Shown here piece by piece: positions 5,708 through 12,394 of a DNA stretch of 12,765 nucleotides. The notes under the pieces are model-generated. The model saw only the letters and a program-made list of their open reading frames with translations. It was not told where the DNA came from and did not search any database. The stretch spans positions 1 through 12,765 of the forward strand of contig CALDOU010000050.1 in NCBI GenBank assembly GCA_937912175.1, in the 5' to 3' direction. The DNA comes from an uncultured Clostridia bacterium. Its GTDB lineage: Bacteria; Bacillota; Clostridia; Oscillospirales; Acutalibacteraceae. The first letter of the stretch is position 1. The number at the start of each line of letters is the position of its first letter. The translations under genes and the position numbers were made by a program.

Positions 5708-6244
5708 TTATTCGAGCACAAGATTTTTTATGATCTTTTCAACTTCTTCAGAATTTTTAAATTCCGGTCCCGAAACTACCACTTTATAAACATTATTATT
5801 ATCAGTCAAAACCCTATATATATCTGATTTTACACCGTTAACAGAAGTTGTGGTTTTACATGCTGCTTTACCTCCGAAAGTAACTGATGAAACAGGTGAA
5901 AATCCCGTTAAATTAGATGTATAATTTTGAAAATCTTCTGCTAATTGCGCCGCCGTATAAGAACCGTCCGTCGGTAATTTCAATTTTTCATTTCCGTCTT
6001 TTAACTGTTGAACTGAAATATACTCATCCGCGGATTTCGCAATACGAATACTCGGTTTATAAAATTCTTTATCTGTGGTAATTGTATATTTAGAATCAAT
6101 CGTTATTTTAATATTTTCTGTTTGAACGTTTTGCTCTTGTTGTGTAAAATTAAAAAAATTTATTTTATTGTCACAGCCTGACAAGCATATTATTGCTCCG
6201 CAAATTACCAAAGCTCCCAAACCAATAAAAAAATTCTTTTTCAT
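5708..6244 (-). CDS. exported lipoprotein of unknown function
   Basis: A 178-aa protein with a lipoprotein signal peptide: MKKNFF, a hydrophobic stretch, and lipobox LSGC with the acylated Cys at residue 24. It should be anchored to the outer face of the cytoplasmic membrane. The mature part, after a Gln/Asn-rich linker, alternates beta strands and ends with YKVVVSGPEF and EVEKIIKNLVLE. That pattern (a strand, then a final helix with an 'EVEKIIKNL' look) recalls PsbP/Mog1-like lipoproteins of Firmicutes, but this is a fold guess, not an identification. A full AAGGAGG site (6253-6259) lies 8 nt before the ATG. Its own promoter (6288-6317) and terminator make it a one-gene transcript between the tRNA gene and the ubiquitin-domain gene. 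Confidence 0.85.
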   Translation of the reverse strand: MKKNFFIGLGALVICGAIICLSGCDNKINFFNFTQQEQNVQTENIKITIDSKYTITTDKEFYKPSIRIAKSADEYISVQQLKDGNEKLKLPTDGSYTAAQLAEDFQNYTSNLTGFSPVSSVTFGGKAACKTTTSVNGVKSDIYRVLTDNNNVYKVVVSGPEFKNSEEVEKIIKNLVLE

Positions 6245-6287
6245 AATTTGCTCCTCCTTACTTCACTTAAATCCCATATCACCTTTT

Positions 6288-6317
6288 ATATTAAAACATT
6301 TTTGTTCAAAATGTCAA
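6288..6317 (-). promoter_or_regulatory. promoter of the unknown lipoprotein gene
   Basis: Perfect -35 TTGACA (6312-6317), 18-bp spacer, -10 TAATAT (6288-6293) on the minus strand, about 45 bp before the start codon. Confidence 0.7.
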
Positions 6318-6380
6318 GATTGTTTTAAAAAATATATTAATTTATTACATTTTAAAACAATATGGTAACACATGTAAAAT

Positions 6381-6410
6381 TTGACTTAACTATATAGATT
6401 TTGTTAATAT
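6381..6410 (+). promoter_or_regulatory. promoter of the tRNA-Arg gene
   Basis: TTGACT (6381-6386) and TAATAT (6405-6410) are 18 bp apart. The -10 box ends 11 bp before the mature tRNA, leaving almost no 5' leader. A TATAAT at 6408-6413 also exists but would need a 21-bp spacer. Confidence 0.65.
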
Positions 6411-6421
6411 AATAAATATAT

Positions 6422-6498
6422 CCGCCCGTGGCGAAGCTGGATATCGCAGCAGATTCCGATTCTGAAGGTCGGGGGTTCGAATCCCTCCGGGCGGACCA
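6422..6498 (+). tRNA. tRNA-Arg(CCG)
   Basis: A full cloverleaf with encoded CCA: acceptor stem CCGCCCG/CGGGCGG (6422-6428, 6488-6494), T8, D stem GCGA/TCGC, D loop with GG, anticodon stem 6449-6453/6461-6465, anticodon loop TTCCGAT with anticodon CCG at 6456-6458, 5-nt variable loop, T stem GGGGG/CCCTC with loop TTCGAAT, discriminator A and CCA (6496-6498). It reads the CGG arginine codon, which should be rare in such an AT-rich genome. The outermost anticodon-stem pair is a G-A mismatch. It has its own promoter and terminator. Confidence 0.95.
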
Positions 6499-6510
6499 TT
6501 ATCATAATTT

Positions 6511-6541
6511 GTCGACTATGCAATAGTCGGCCTTTTTGTTT
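6511..6541 (+). terminator. intrinsic terminator of the tRNA-Arg gene
   Basis: CGACTAT (6513-6519) and ATAGTCG (6523-6529) form the core, extended outward by a wobble and a G-C pair, with loop GCA and then the T-rich tract TTTTTGTTTTG. It begins 12 nt after the tRNA CCA end. Confidence 0.85.
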
Positions 6542-6581
6542 TGTTAATAGTGTACAACTTCAATTTATTAATAATGTATAG

Positions 6582-6734
6582 TTTTTTAAAAATAATATTG
6601 ATCTTTTTTGCAAACAAAACAAACACGGATGTCCAAAGTGCGGATGGTGGTACATGACTCTCGAAGATAACGGCAATCCAAATAAAGAGTTTGTCTGGTA
6701 TGATCCCAAAACTTATTCTTCAAATAAAAATTAA
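6582..6734 (+). pseudogene. possible remnant of a small zinc-ribbon-like gene
   Basis: An open frame of 50 codons with stop TAA at 6732-6734 and no usable ATG, GTG or TTG start or ribosome binding site. Its second half (from 6630) reads like real protein: CPKCGWWYMTLEDNG followed by FVWYDPKTY, with a CxxC knuckle, and its local base composition is less AT-rich than the flanks. I read it as the 3' end of a gene whose 5' part was lost; I do not recognise the parent. It is followed by the strong hairpin at 6746-6787. Apart from it and the two flanking terminators I see nothing else in 6499-6807. Confidence 0.4.
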
Positions 6735-6745
6735 TTATATTATAT

Positions 6746-6790
6746 AAAATCATCCCAATGAAAAATATTTTTCGTTGGGATGATTTTTTT
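6746..6790. terminator. long bidirectional terminator hairpin
   Basis: Arms 6746-6766 and 6767-6787 are 21 nt each and complementary apart from one wobble (GC core CATCCCAA/TTGGGATG), continuing into Ts up to 6790 on the plus strand. On the minus strand it lies 18 nt after the DUF4352 lipoprotein stop and is followed by TTTTATATAAT. It can serve both sides. Confidence 0.8.
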
Positions 6791-6807
6791 AACGCTATAC
6801 AGGGAAT

Positions 6808-7434
6808 TTACAGTTTAACTTCCACTTTTTTATTAGACCAAAAAGACGGTTCATAAATAAATTTTAAACCGGAATCATTTTTTGGAACCTCAAAAACCAC
6901 TGAACCAGTTCTTGTTCCGCCCGATGCCAGCTCTGCGCTTTGATACATGTCGTCAAGAGAAAATGTGGGAGACGCTACATTTTCTATGCTTCCTTGACTG
7001 TCTTGAACTTTAAAATCATAGGGGTTAACCGATATTTTACTATTTGACTTATTCTCAACTTTTACAGTTACTTTGATAAATTGCTCACCTGATTTTGCAG
7101 TACTATACTTAGGTTTATAGTTTTTATCAACATTGGTAACTGTAATTTCTTTATTGTCAAAAGCAATTATATCACCAACTTTATACTCTTTCTTTTCATC
7201 TTGAGAAGTTTGGCTTTGTGAAGAAACATCACTGCCAACTTTTGTAGAAGTTTGACTTTGCGAAGAGGTATCACTGCCAACTTTTGTAGAAGATTCGGAA
7301 CAGCCGCTCAATACAGTACAAGTTGCAAATAAAGCGATTATTCCATAAAGCCACCAACGATTTCCGATTTTAAAACCCGACGATTCCTTCTTGCCCTTTG
7401 CCGTGCAAAACTGTGCTTTGTTTTCATTTTTCAT
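6808..7434 (-). CDS. DUF4352-type lipoprotein
   Basis: A 208-aa protein with an unusually long N-terminus before its membrane segment: about 27 polar residues, then WWLYGIIALFATCTVLSGC with lipobox LSGC and Cys45. Next comes a Ser/Thr/Gln linker (46-79) containing a 14-residue tandem duplication (STKVGSD-[T/V]-SSQSQT). The C-terminal globular part (about 83-208) has the strand pattern of DUF4352 extracellular immunoglobulin-like domains: VGDIIAFDNKEITVTNV, a GEQFIKVTVKVENKSNSKISVNPYDF core, and GGTRTGSVVFEVP. Such domains are common on Firmicutes envelope proteins, usually without a known ligand. The ATG has GGAGG (7442-7446) at 7 nt. Promoter at 7504-7532. It is transcribed divergently from the XRE regulator gene, a plausible controller. 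Confidence 0.85.
   Translation of the reverse strand: MKNENKAQFCTAKGKKESSGFKIGNRWWLYGIIALFATCTVLSGCSESSTKVGSDTSSQSQTSTKVGSDVSSQSQTSQDEKKEYKVGDIIAFDNKEITVTNVDKNYKPKYSTAKSGEQFIKVTVKVENKSNSKISVNPYDFKVQDSQGSIENVASPTFSLDDMYQSAELASGGTRTGSVVFEVPKNDSGLKFIYEPSFWSNKKVEVKL
7214..7297 (-). repeat. tandem 42-bp duplication inside the DUF4352 lipoprotein gene
   Basis: Two adjacent 42-bp units (7214-7255 and 7256-7297) differ at a few positions and encode two copies of a 14-residue Ser/Gln-rich linker unit. The frame is kept, so the copy number of this spacer could vary without breaking the protein. Confidence 0.8.
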
Positions 7435-7460
7435 AACTATACCTCCAAATATAATATTTT

Positions 7461-7501
7461 TTAAAACACATATTTAAAAATATTATTAAATTGTGTTTTA
7501 A
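7461..7501. promoter_or_regulatory. split 10-bp inverted repeat, candidate operator
   Basis: TTAAAACACA (7461-7470) and TGTGTTTTAA (7492-7501) are perfect inverted copies 31 bp apart, about three helical turns. The right arm overlaps the predicted start point of the lipoprotein transcript and the left arm lies in its leader. Because transcription probably begins inside the right arm, a DNA-binding role (for example for the adjacent XRE regulator) is likelier than an RNA stem. Confidence 0.4.
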
Positions 7502-7503
7502 CT

Positions 7504-7532
7504 ATCGTATCATGAAAAAATATTTTTGTCAA
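7504..7532 (-). promoter_or_regulatory. promoter of the DUF4352 lipoprotein gene
   Basis: Perfect -35 TTGACA (7527-7532), 17-bp spacer ending in TGA, and -10 TACGAT (7504-7509): a strong extended -10 arrangement. The leader is about 60 nt. Confidence 0.75.
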
Positions 7533-7609
7533 ATATAAACATCATTCTGATAATGTAATATCTTTATGACAATCATACACTTATATAAAAAGCTCAAGGA
7601 GACTCCATT

Positions 7610-7900
7610 ATGATTGCAGAAAAAATCAAAGAATTAAGAGTAAGACAAAATCTACGGCAAACCGATGTAGCTAAAAAATTGGGAATAACTCGTTCAAGCG
7701 TTAATGCTTGGGAAATGGGAATTTCCATTCCTTCCACCCAATATATTGTAGAGCTGGCATACCTTTTTGATGTTTCAGCAGACTACCTTTTGGGCATAAA
7801 AAAAACATCCACCATAATGGTGGACGGTCTTTCCGAAAAAGAAGTCAGTGCAGTAAAAGAAATAGTCAGTTGCCTAAAAAAGAAAAACAACAACTTATAA
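7610..7900 (+). CDS. XRE-family helix-turn-helix transcriptional regulator
   Basis: A 96-aa protein that is almost all DNA-binding domain. Residues 1-63 form the Cro/C1-type five-helix unit: IKELRVRQNLRQTDVAKKLGI with recognition helix TRSSVNAWEMG (27-37), then PSTQYIVELAYLFDVSADYLLGI. The rest (64-96) is a short tail ending in a Lys/Asn run, so no ligand domain is present. AAGGAG (7596-7601) is 8 nt before the ATG. It is divergent from the DUF4352 lipoprotein gene across a 175-bp region containing that gene's promoter and an inverted repeat, which suggests, without proving, that it regulates that gene and itself. I found no convincing promoter of its own; a weak TTGTCA/TAATGT pair with a 19-bp spacer overlaps the divergent -35 box. 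A 17-bp palindrome at 7808-7824 lies inside the coding region. Confidence 0.9.
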   Translation: MIAEKIKELRVRQNLRQTDVAKKLGITRSSVNAWEMGISIPSTQYIVELAYLFDVSADYLLGIKKTSTIMVDGLSEKEVSAVKEIVSCLKKKNNNL

Positions 7901-7960
7901 TTTCACGAACAAAATATTCAAGTTAATCGTGCCAAAAATATAATTTTTAATCTTACTTAA

Positions 7961-7998
7961 TTAACACCCTTACGAAAATATTATCGTAAGGGTGTTAA
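7961..7998. terminator. bidirectional terminator between the XRE regulator and argS genes
   Basis: Perfect 15-bp arms (7961-7975 and 7984-7998; core CACCCTTACGA/TCGTAAGGGTG) surround an 8-nt loop. It lies 60 nt after the regulator stop and 7 nt after the argS stop, where the two converge. On the plus strand it is followed by CTTGTTTTT; the minus-strand T-tract is poor. Confidence 0.75.
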
Positions 7999-8005
7999 CT
8001 TGTTT

Positions 8006-9730
8006 TTAATTCATTACTTCCGGTGCATCGACTTTAAACATATCCAAAATATTTTTTATAATCGTTCTCACGCAGTCACACAAATATAATCTGGAAGAGG
8101 TTAAAGTACTATCTTCTGTTATTATCTTACAAGAAGAATAAAATTTATGAAATAAATTTGCCAAAGAAATCACATAGCGAGTCATCTTGGTCGGATCATA
8201 ATTAATTGCAGATTTTAAAAGCTCCGAAGGGTATTTTGCCATAAAATATATAAGCTTGAGTTCGGCTTCTTCTTTTAAAACGCTTAAATCACTTACTTGA
8301 TTTATATCCCATTTTTTATTTTCGGATTTTAATTGCCTAAAAACACTACATATACGAGCATAAGCATATTGTACATAATATACGGGGTTTTGGGAATCTT
8401 GTTTAACCGCCAAATCCAAATCAAAGTCCATACCGGAATCAGCTTCATGAGTATTAAAAATAAATCTTGCCGCATCTGCACCAACTTCATCAATTAAATC
8501 CGAAAGTTGGACAGCTTTTCCCGTACGCTTGCTCATGCGTACCACTTCACCGTTTTTCAAAAGACGAACCAATTGCACCAATAACACATGAAGTTTATTC
8601 TTATCAATTTCCAAAGCTTCCATAGAGCCCTTCATTCGAGCAACATGACCGTGATGATCCGCTCCCCAAATATCAATACAAGTATCAAATCCGCGTGTTA
8701 CAAATTTATTATAATGATACGCTATATCAGCCGCAAAATAAGTAGGAATTCCGTTTTTTCTTCTCAAAACCTCGTCTTTTTCAGAACCGAATAAAGTGGC
8801 TTTATACCATACCGAGCCATCCTTTTCATAAGCGTAACCTTTTTCAAACAGAAGGTTTATAATTCTGTCAACTTCTCCGCTTTCATGTAAAGTACTTTCA
8901 TAGAACCAATTATCATATATGATTTTATATTTCGCCATATCTTCCTGCATCCGATTAATATTTTTCGGTAATGCAAAATTGACTATAGCTTTCTTTCTTT
9001 CTTCAAAACTTTTATTTATATATTCATCGCCGTAAATATCGAAAAACTCTTGAGCTAAATCGGTAATATCGGAGCCTTGATAACAATCTTCGGGCATTTC
9101 AATCACGGTGCCGCCGTTTGAAAGTTTTTTTTCACAAATTTGGCGATATCTAACATCCAAAGACATTCCGAATTTTTCTATTTGATTTCCCGCGTCATTC
9201 ACATAAAATTCTTTATAAACATTATAACCGGTTTTTTGAAGTATAGAAGCCAAACAGTCCCCTAAAGCCCCCAGCCTGGCGTTTCCCATATGCATTGGCC
9301 CGGTGGGATTGGCAGAAACAAATTCCACCATAACTTTTTTGTTTTTTCCGAAATCAGAAGTTCCGTATTCATCTTTAAATTTATTTATTTCTTTTAATGT
9401 TTCACAAAAGAACTTAGGTCCCAAGAAAAAATTAATAAATCCCGGACCTGCAACTTCTACTTTTTTAACAATTGAGTTTTCATCAACAAAATCACATTCT
9501 TTTAATTTTTCGGATATTAATTCCGCAATTTTGCGAGGCGGCATTTTAAAAGTTTTGGCCGAAACTAACGCCACATTAGAAGAAAGATCTCCATGCTCAC
9601 GTTCTGTGGGAATTTCTATATCAAAATTTTCACTTATTGTTCCCGACAAAATTTTTTCTTCAACAAGAGTTTTCAAAACGTTGAGTATGGATTTTTTTAT
9701 TAAAAAAATTGTATTTTCTAAATTATACAT
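8006..9730 (-). CDS. argS: arginyl-tRNA synthetase
   Basis: ArgS charges tRNA-Arg with arginine using ATP. This is a class I synthetase of normal length (574 aa). The N-terminal add-on domain spans about 1-110 with EREHGDLSSNVAL (44-55) and VEVAGPGFINFFL. The Rossmann fold starts with VEFVSANPTGPMHMGNARLG, where HMGN (147-150) is the HIGH motif; YVNDAGNQ (176-183) and WGADHHGHVARM (355-366) follow; RMSKR (398-402) is the KMSK motif. The anticodon-binding DALR domain is at about 450-574. The ATG overlaps the 3' end of the DUF1934 gene by 8 nt, with AAGGA 8 nt upstream, so translation is probably coupled. It is the last gene of the ddl-murI-DUF1934-argS run, and a hairpin follows its stop. Confidence 0.97.
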   Translation of the reverse strand: MYNLENTIFLIKKSILNVLKTLVEEKILSGTISENFDIEIPTEREHGDLSSNVALVSAKTFKMPPRKIAELISEKLKECDFVDENSIVKKVEVAGPGFINFFLGPKFFCETLKEINKFKDEYGTSDFGKNKKVMVEFVSANPTGPMHMGNARLGALGDCLASILQKTGYNVYKEFYVNDAGNQIEKFGMSLDVRYRQICEKKLSNGGTVIEMPEDCYQGSDITDLAQEFFDIYGDEYINKSFEERKKAIVNFALPKNINRMQEDMAKYKIIYDNWFYESTLHESGEVDRIINLLFEKGYAYEKDGSVWYKATLFGSEKDEVLRRKNGIPTYFAADIAYHYNKFVTRGFDTCIDIWGADHHGHVARMKGSMEALEIDKNKLHVLLVQLVRLLKNGEVVRMSKRTGKAVQLSDLIDEVGADAARFIFNTHEADSGMDFDLDLAVKQDSQNPVYYVQYAYARICSVFRQLKSENKKWDINQVSDLSVLKEEAELKLIYFMAKYPSELLKSAINYDPTKMTRYVISLANLFHKFYSSCKIITEDSTLTSSRLYLCDCVRTIIKNILDMFKVDAPEVMN

Positions 9731-10166
9731 ATTCGTTTTCCTTCTTTCTAAACTTCACTTTCACTTCATTTATTCCCACAAACGAAGAATTTATATCCAT
9801 GGAATATTTCAAATACAGTTCTCCATCAGGCTCTTCGGACCTGAAATCAATTTCATTCGTAAAAATACCGACAGTTAACATCCCGAACTCAGTATAATAG
9901 GGGCAATAGTGTCTTTTACCTTTTTCAAGTATCAGTTTTGTGGTTTGGTCTTCATAATTTTTAATTAATGTAATACAATTATCATTTTCTATTTTTAAAG
10001 TACATAATTTATACTTTTCCGGAATTTCATTATCGTACTCTTTATATGTAATGTATTTTTTACCTCTCATATGAGAAACGTTCCCCGTTGTTTTAATAGA
10101 GATGGTATCATCATCATCATTTAATGAACGAGTGGAAATTATATCAATAAAATAATTTTCTTTAAT
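9723..10166 (-). CDS. DUF1934 (YwiB-family) beta-barrel protein, apparent ATT start
   Basis: A 147-aa protein of the DUF1934/YwiB family, calycin-like beta barrels of unknown function that are typically encoded directly before argS, as here. Family features: YITYKEYD, TLIKNYEDQTTKLILEKGKRHY, YTEFGMLTVGIFTNEIDF and GELYLKYSMDINSSFVGINEVKVKF. The first ATG (10068-10070) would give only 115 aa and lose the first strands. The frame stays open for 32 more codons, reading IDIISTRSL and TISIKTTGNVSH, which fits the family's N-terminus, and it contains no ATG, GTG or TTG. It closes at a TAA directly before ATT (10164-10166), which stands 6 nt after the good site AGAGGTG. I therefore start at ATT. A sequencing error or use of the internal ATG are the alternatives. 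Confidence 0.8.
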   Translation of the reverse strand: MKENYFIDIISTRSLNDDDDTISIKTTGNVSHMRGKKYITYKEYDNEIPEKYKLCTLKIENDNCITLIKNYEDQTTKLILEKGKRHYCPYYTEFGMLTVGIFTNEIDFRSEEPDGELYLKYSMDINSSFVGINEVKVKFRKKENEYV

Positions 10167-10172
10167 TTATAA

Positions 10173-10179
10173 CACCTCT
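10173..10179 (-). promoter_or_regulatory. ribosome binding site that decides the ATT start of the DUF1934 gene
   Basis: AGAGGTG on the minus strand, 6 nt before ATT (10164-10166). No comparable site precedes the downstream ATG at 10070, where the upstream bases read GTTTCTCAT. Confidence 0.65.
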
Positions 10180-10189
10180 TTACTTTAAA

Positions 10190-11029
10190 TTAATATTTAC
10201 TAATATCTATTTTTTCAACATTTAAAGCTATATCACGATTTAAAAAATCATTTGCGGTTTTAACAAACAACTCCGGATCACCGCTGACAAAAAATTTTTC
10301 CGATTTTTTATCTATTCCCGGATTATTCAAATTTGCCGATTCAAGTTTTTCCTTTACAATTTTAGCGGTCTCTGTTCCGGGATCAATCAAATTCACGTTT
10401 TCTCCGATAACTTTTTTTATAACATTTTTAATTATAGGATAATGAGTACACCCTAAAATAACAGTATCCACGTGATTTTCTTTAAAAATTTTCAAATCAT
10501 CATTTAAAACATTCATCAATTCTTTATCATTTTCATTAACTATACCTTTTTCGATAAGAGAGGCAAGTTTTGGACAACCCCGAGTGTACGTTTGAGCAGT
10601 AAATCCCAATTTTAAAAATTCTTTTTCATATGATTTGCTTTTAGCCGTCGCAGAAGTACACATTACACCTATCCCACCGCTTGAAAAACCTCTTATAGCT
10701 GATAAAACAGAGGGTTTTATCACTCCTTCAACCGGTATATTGCCAAAATCAACATCTTCGATAAAAGAGCTCACTGTTCCGCATGCCGTTATAATCATTT
10801 TTACATCTAAGTCGTGAAAAAAATTTACCGCTTGATTAATATATCCAACAATCTCTTCCCTACCGACTTCTCCATACGGCACTCTTGCAGTATCTCCAAA
10901 ATAAACAATATTTTCGTTTGGCATAATGCTGCTTAACGCTTTATAAAAAGTAAGTCCACCCAACCCTGAATCAAATATTCCAATGGGTTTTTCACGCATA
11001 TTACCATTAAATATTTTATTTTCTTTCAT
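10190..11029 (-). CDS. murI: glutamate racemase
   Basis: MurI interconverts L- and D-glutamate without cofactor, supplying D-Glu for peptidoglycan. In 279 aa the landmarks are GIFDSGLGGLT (17-27, Asp20-Ser21), YFGDTARVPYG (43-53), the first catalytic Cys in TACGTVSS (Cys83) and the second in LGCTHYP (Cys194). The Asn that commonly follows the first Cys (ACNT) is Gly here. The frame is open 19 codons further upstream, but GGAGG (11038-11042) lies 8 nt before the ATG at 11027-11029 (MKENK); the longer version would overlap the ddl 3' end. The ddl stop is 37 nt upstream and the DUF1934 gene starts 23 nt downstream, so all belong to one transcription unit. Pairing with ddl makes this a cell-wall precursor unit. 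Confidence 0.95.
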   Translation of the reverse strand: MKENKIFNGNMREKPIGIFDSGLGGLTFYKALSSIMPNENIVYFGDTARVPYGEVGREEIVGYINQAVNFFHDLDVKMIITACGTVSSFIEDVDFGNIPVEGVIKPSVLSAIRGFSSGGIGVMCTSATAKSKSYEKEFLKLGFTAQTYTRGCPKLASLIEKGIVNENDKELMNVLNDDLKIFKENHVDTVILGCTHYPIIKNVIKKVIGENVNLIDPGTETAKIVKEKLESANLNNPGIDKKSEKFFVSGDPELFVKTANDFLNRDIALNVEKIDISKY

Positions 11030-11066
11030 TTGTATTTCCTCCGGGTAAATTTGCCCCTTATAAAAA

Positions 11067-12143
11067 TCAATCTTTATTAACAGCAAGCCAAATCAATTTA
11101 TCAATAAGTTCCGAAAAACCTATACCCATTTTTTTCATAAGTTTAGGATACATACTAATATCGGTAAAACCAGGGAAAGTATTAATTTCATTCAAAAATA
11201 CCTTTTGGGTTTTTTCTTCCACAAAAAAATCCACTCGTGAAAGACCTGTACAGCCCATCACTTTATAAGCTTTTTTAGCGGTTTCCTGAATTTCTTTTGA
11301 AACCTCATCGGAAATTCTTGCGGGAATATATAAATCCGAAGTACCACTTAGATACTTGGCGTCATAATCATAAAATTCATTTGAAGGAGCTATTTCACCG
11401 GGAATAGATGCCAACAATTCATTGTTCCCCAAAACGGCACACTCAACTTCTTTTCCCACTATCCCTTCTTCGATCAATATTTTACTGTCTTCCAGCCCGG
11501 CCGTCTCTATGCCTTGAATAAGTTCTTCACGATTATTAACTTTACTGATTCCCACAGAAGACCCTGCATTGGCGGGTTTAACAAACATTGGATATTTTTT
11601 TATAATCTTTTCGGTTTCATTAGCAATCTTTTCGGGATCGTTTTTAAAATCATACATATAAAACCAGTAAAAAGCAGGTTTGGATACATTATGATAAGCC
11701 AATAAAGAATTGGTAATAACCTTATCCATACATGCCGCAGAAGATGCGGTATCACATCCGACAAAAGGTATTCCGGCCAATTTCAAAAGCCCCTGAATCG
11801 TACCATCTTCTCCGTTTTTTCCGTGAAGTACGGGAATAACCGCATCTAAACAAACAACTTCCGACTTTTCTCCTTTTTCATTACATATAACCAATCCTCT
11901 TACAGAAGAATCCGGGGAAACAAACGCATTTTTATTGGATTTGTTATTTTCCCAAGTTCCGTCCGTAATTTCCGATATATCTCCGGAAAAAAGATTCCAT
12001 TTTCCGTCTTCGGTTATTCCAATTAAATATAAGTTATATTTATCTTTTGAAATATTTTCGATTATAGCTTTTGCAGAAATACATGAAACTTTATGTTCGG
12101 AAGATTTTCCTCCGAAAATTATACCCAGATTTATTTTTGACAT
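11067..12143 (-). CDS. ddl: D-alanine--D-alanine ligase
   Basis: Ddl joins two D-Ala with ATP to make the dipeptide end of the peptidoglycan stem. It is a 358-aa ATP-grasp enzyme. N-terminal GGKSSEHKVS (11-20) holds Glu16, which positions the first D-Ala. LHGKNGEDGTIQGLL (106-120) and the MDK motif (139-141) follow. The ATP-grasp core has MFVKPANAGSSVGISKV (186-202) and ILIEEGIVGKEVE. The omega loop FYDYDAKY (257-264) has the Lys-Tyr pair of D-Ala-D-Ala ligases rather than the His of VanA-type D-Ala-D-Lac ligases. LSRVDFF and FLNEINTFPGFT (316-327) carry the metal ligands Glu319 and Asn321. AGGTGA precedes the ATG by 7 nt. It is the first gene of the operon, with an extended -10 promoter upstream. 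Confidence 0.96.
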   Translation of the reverse strand: MSKINLGIIFGGKSSEHKVSCISAKAIIENISKDKYNLYLIGITEDGKWNLFSGDISEITDGTWENNKSNKNAFVSPDSSVRGLVICNEKGEKSEVVCLDAVIPVLHGKNGEDGTIQGLLKLAGIPFVGCDTASSAACMDKVITNSLLAYHNVSKPAFYWFYMYDFKNDPEKIANETEKIIKKYPMFVKPANAGSSVGISKVNNREELIQGIETAGLEDSKILIEEGIVGKEVECAVLGNNELLASIPGEIAPSNEFYDYDAKYLSGTSDLYIPARISDEVSKEIQETAKKAYKVMGCTGLSRVDFFVEEKTQKVFLNEINTFPGFTDISMYPKLMKKMGIGFSELIDKLIWLAVNKD

Positions 12144-12189
12144 TTAAAAATCACCTATCTAAAATATTAATAATATAGTATATAAATTT

Positions 12190-12198
12190 ATTATACCA
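12190..12198 (-). promoter_or_regulatory. extended -10 promoter of the ddl operon
   Basis: TGGTATAAT on the minus strand: perfect -10 TATAAT (12190-12195) with an upstream TG. No good -35 box is found at 16-18 bp, consistent with an extended -10 promoter. It lies about 47 bp before the ddl start. Confidence 0.6.
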
Positions 12199-12302
12199 CT
12201 AATGCTTAATAAATGTTATGCTGGATTCAAATATTTACATTTAATTATCTAAATAATCAAAAAATTACATTTTTTCGACAATAATTATTATATACTTACA
12301 TA

Positions 12303-12331
12303 TTGATTTAAACAAAAAAATACTGTAACAT
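12303..12331 (+). promoter_or_regulatory. possible promoter of the asparaginase gene
   Basis: TTGATT (12303-12308) and TAACAT (12326-12331) are 17 bp apart, about 64 bp before the start codon. Both boxes are imperfect, and a TG-TAATAT at 12331-12338 is an alternative -10. Confidence 0.45.
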
Positions 12332-12394
12332 GTAATATAGTCAATGGTTTTCAATCTTAAGTATTAATATAAATATGATTAGGAGAATGCTTAA

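Noticed and set aside
6449..6465. G-A mismatch at the top of the tRNA-Arg anticodon stem as a sign of a pseudo-tRNA
   Set aside because: All other stems, conserved bases, the encoded CCA, the promoter and the terminator are intact, so the gene looks functional.
7808..7824. 17-bp palindrome (TCCACCAT-A-ATGGTGGA) inside the XRE regulator gene
   Set aside because: It encodes ordinary residues of the tail; an internal operator is possible, but nothing else supports it.
9303..9878. A 191-codon plus-strand open frame opposite argS and the DUF1934 gene
   Set aside because: It is antisense to two well-identified genes, is Phe/Ser/Ile-rich as expected from reading an AT-rich coding strand backwards, and has no ribosome binding site.
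10778..10785. MurI first active-site motif reads ACGT rather than ACNT
   Set aside because: The catalytic Cys is kept, and as far as I recall this Gly variant occurs in other clostridial glutamate racemases, so it is not evidence of lost function.
10271..11086. A longer MurI starting 19 codons upstream at 11086
   Set aside because: The GGAGG at 11038-11042 correctly spaces the ATG at 11029, while the longer start lies within the ddl 3' end and adds residues not typical of MurI.
12090..12092. Lys after SSEH in the Ddl N-terminal motif, where many Ddls have Glu
   Set aside because: The substrate-binding Glu16 is intact and the changed position is variable among Ddl and Van ligases.
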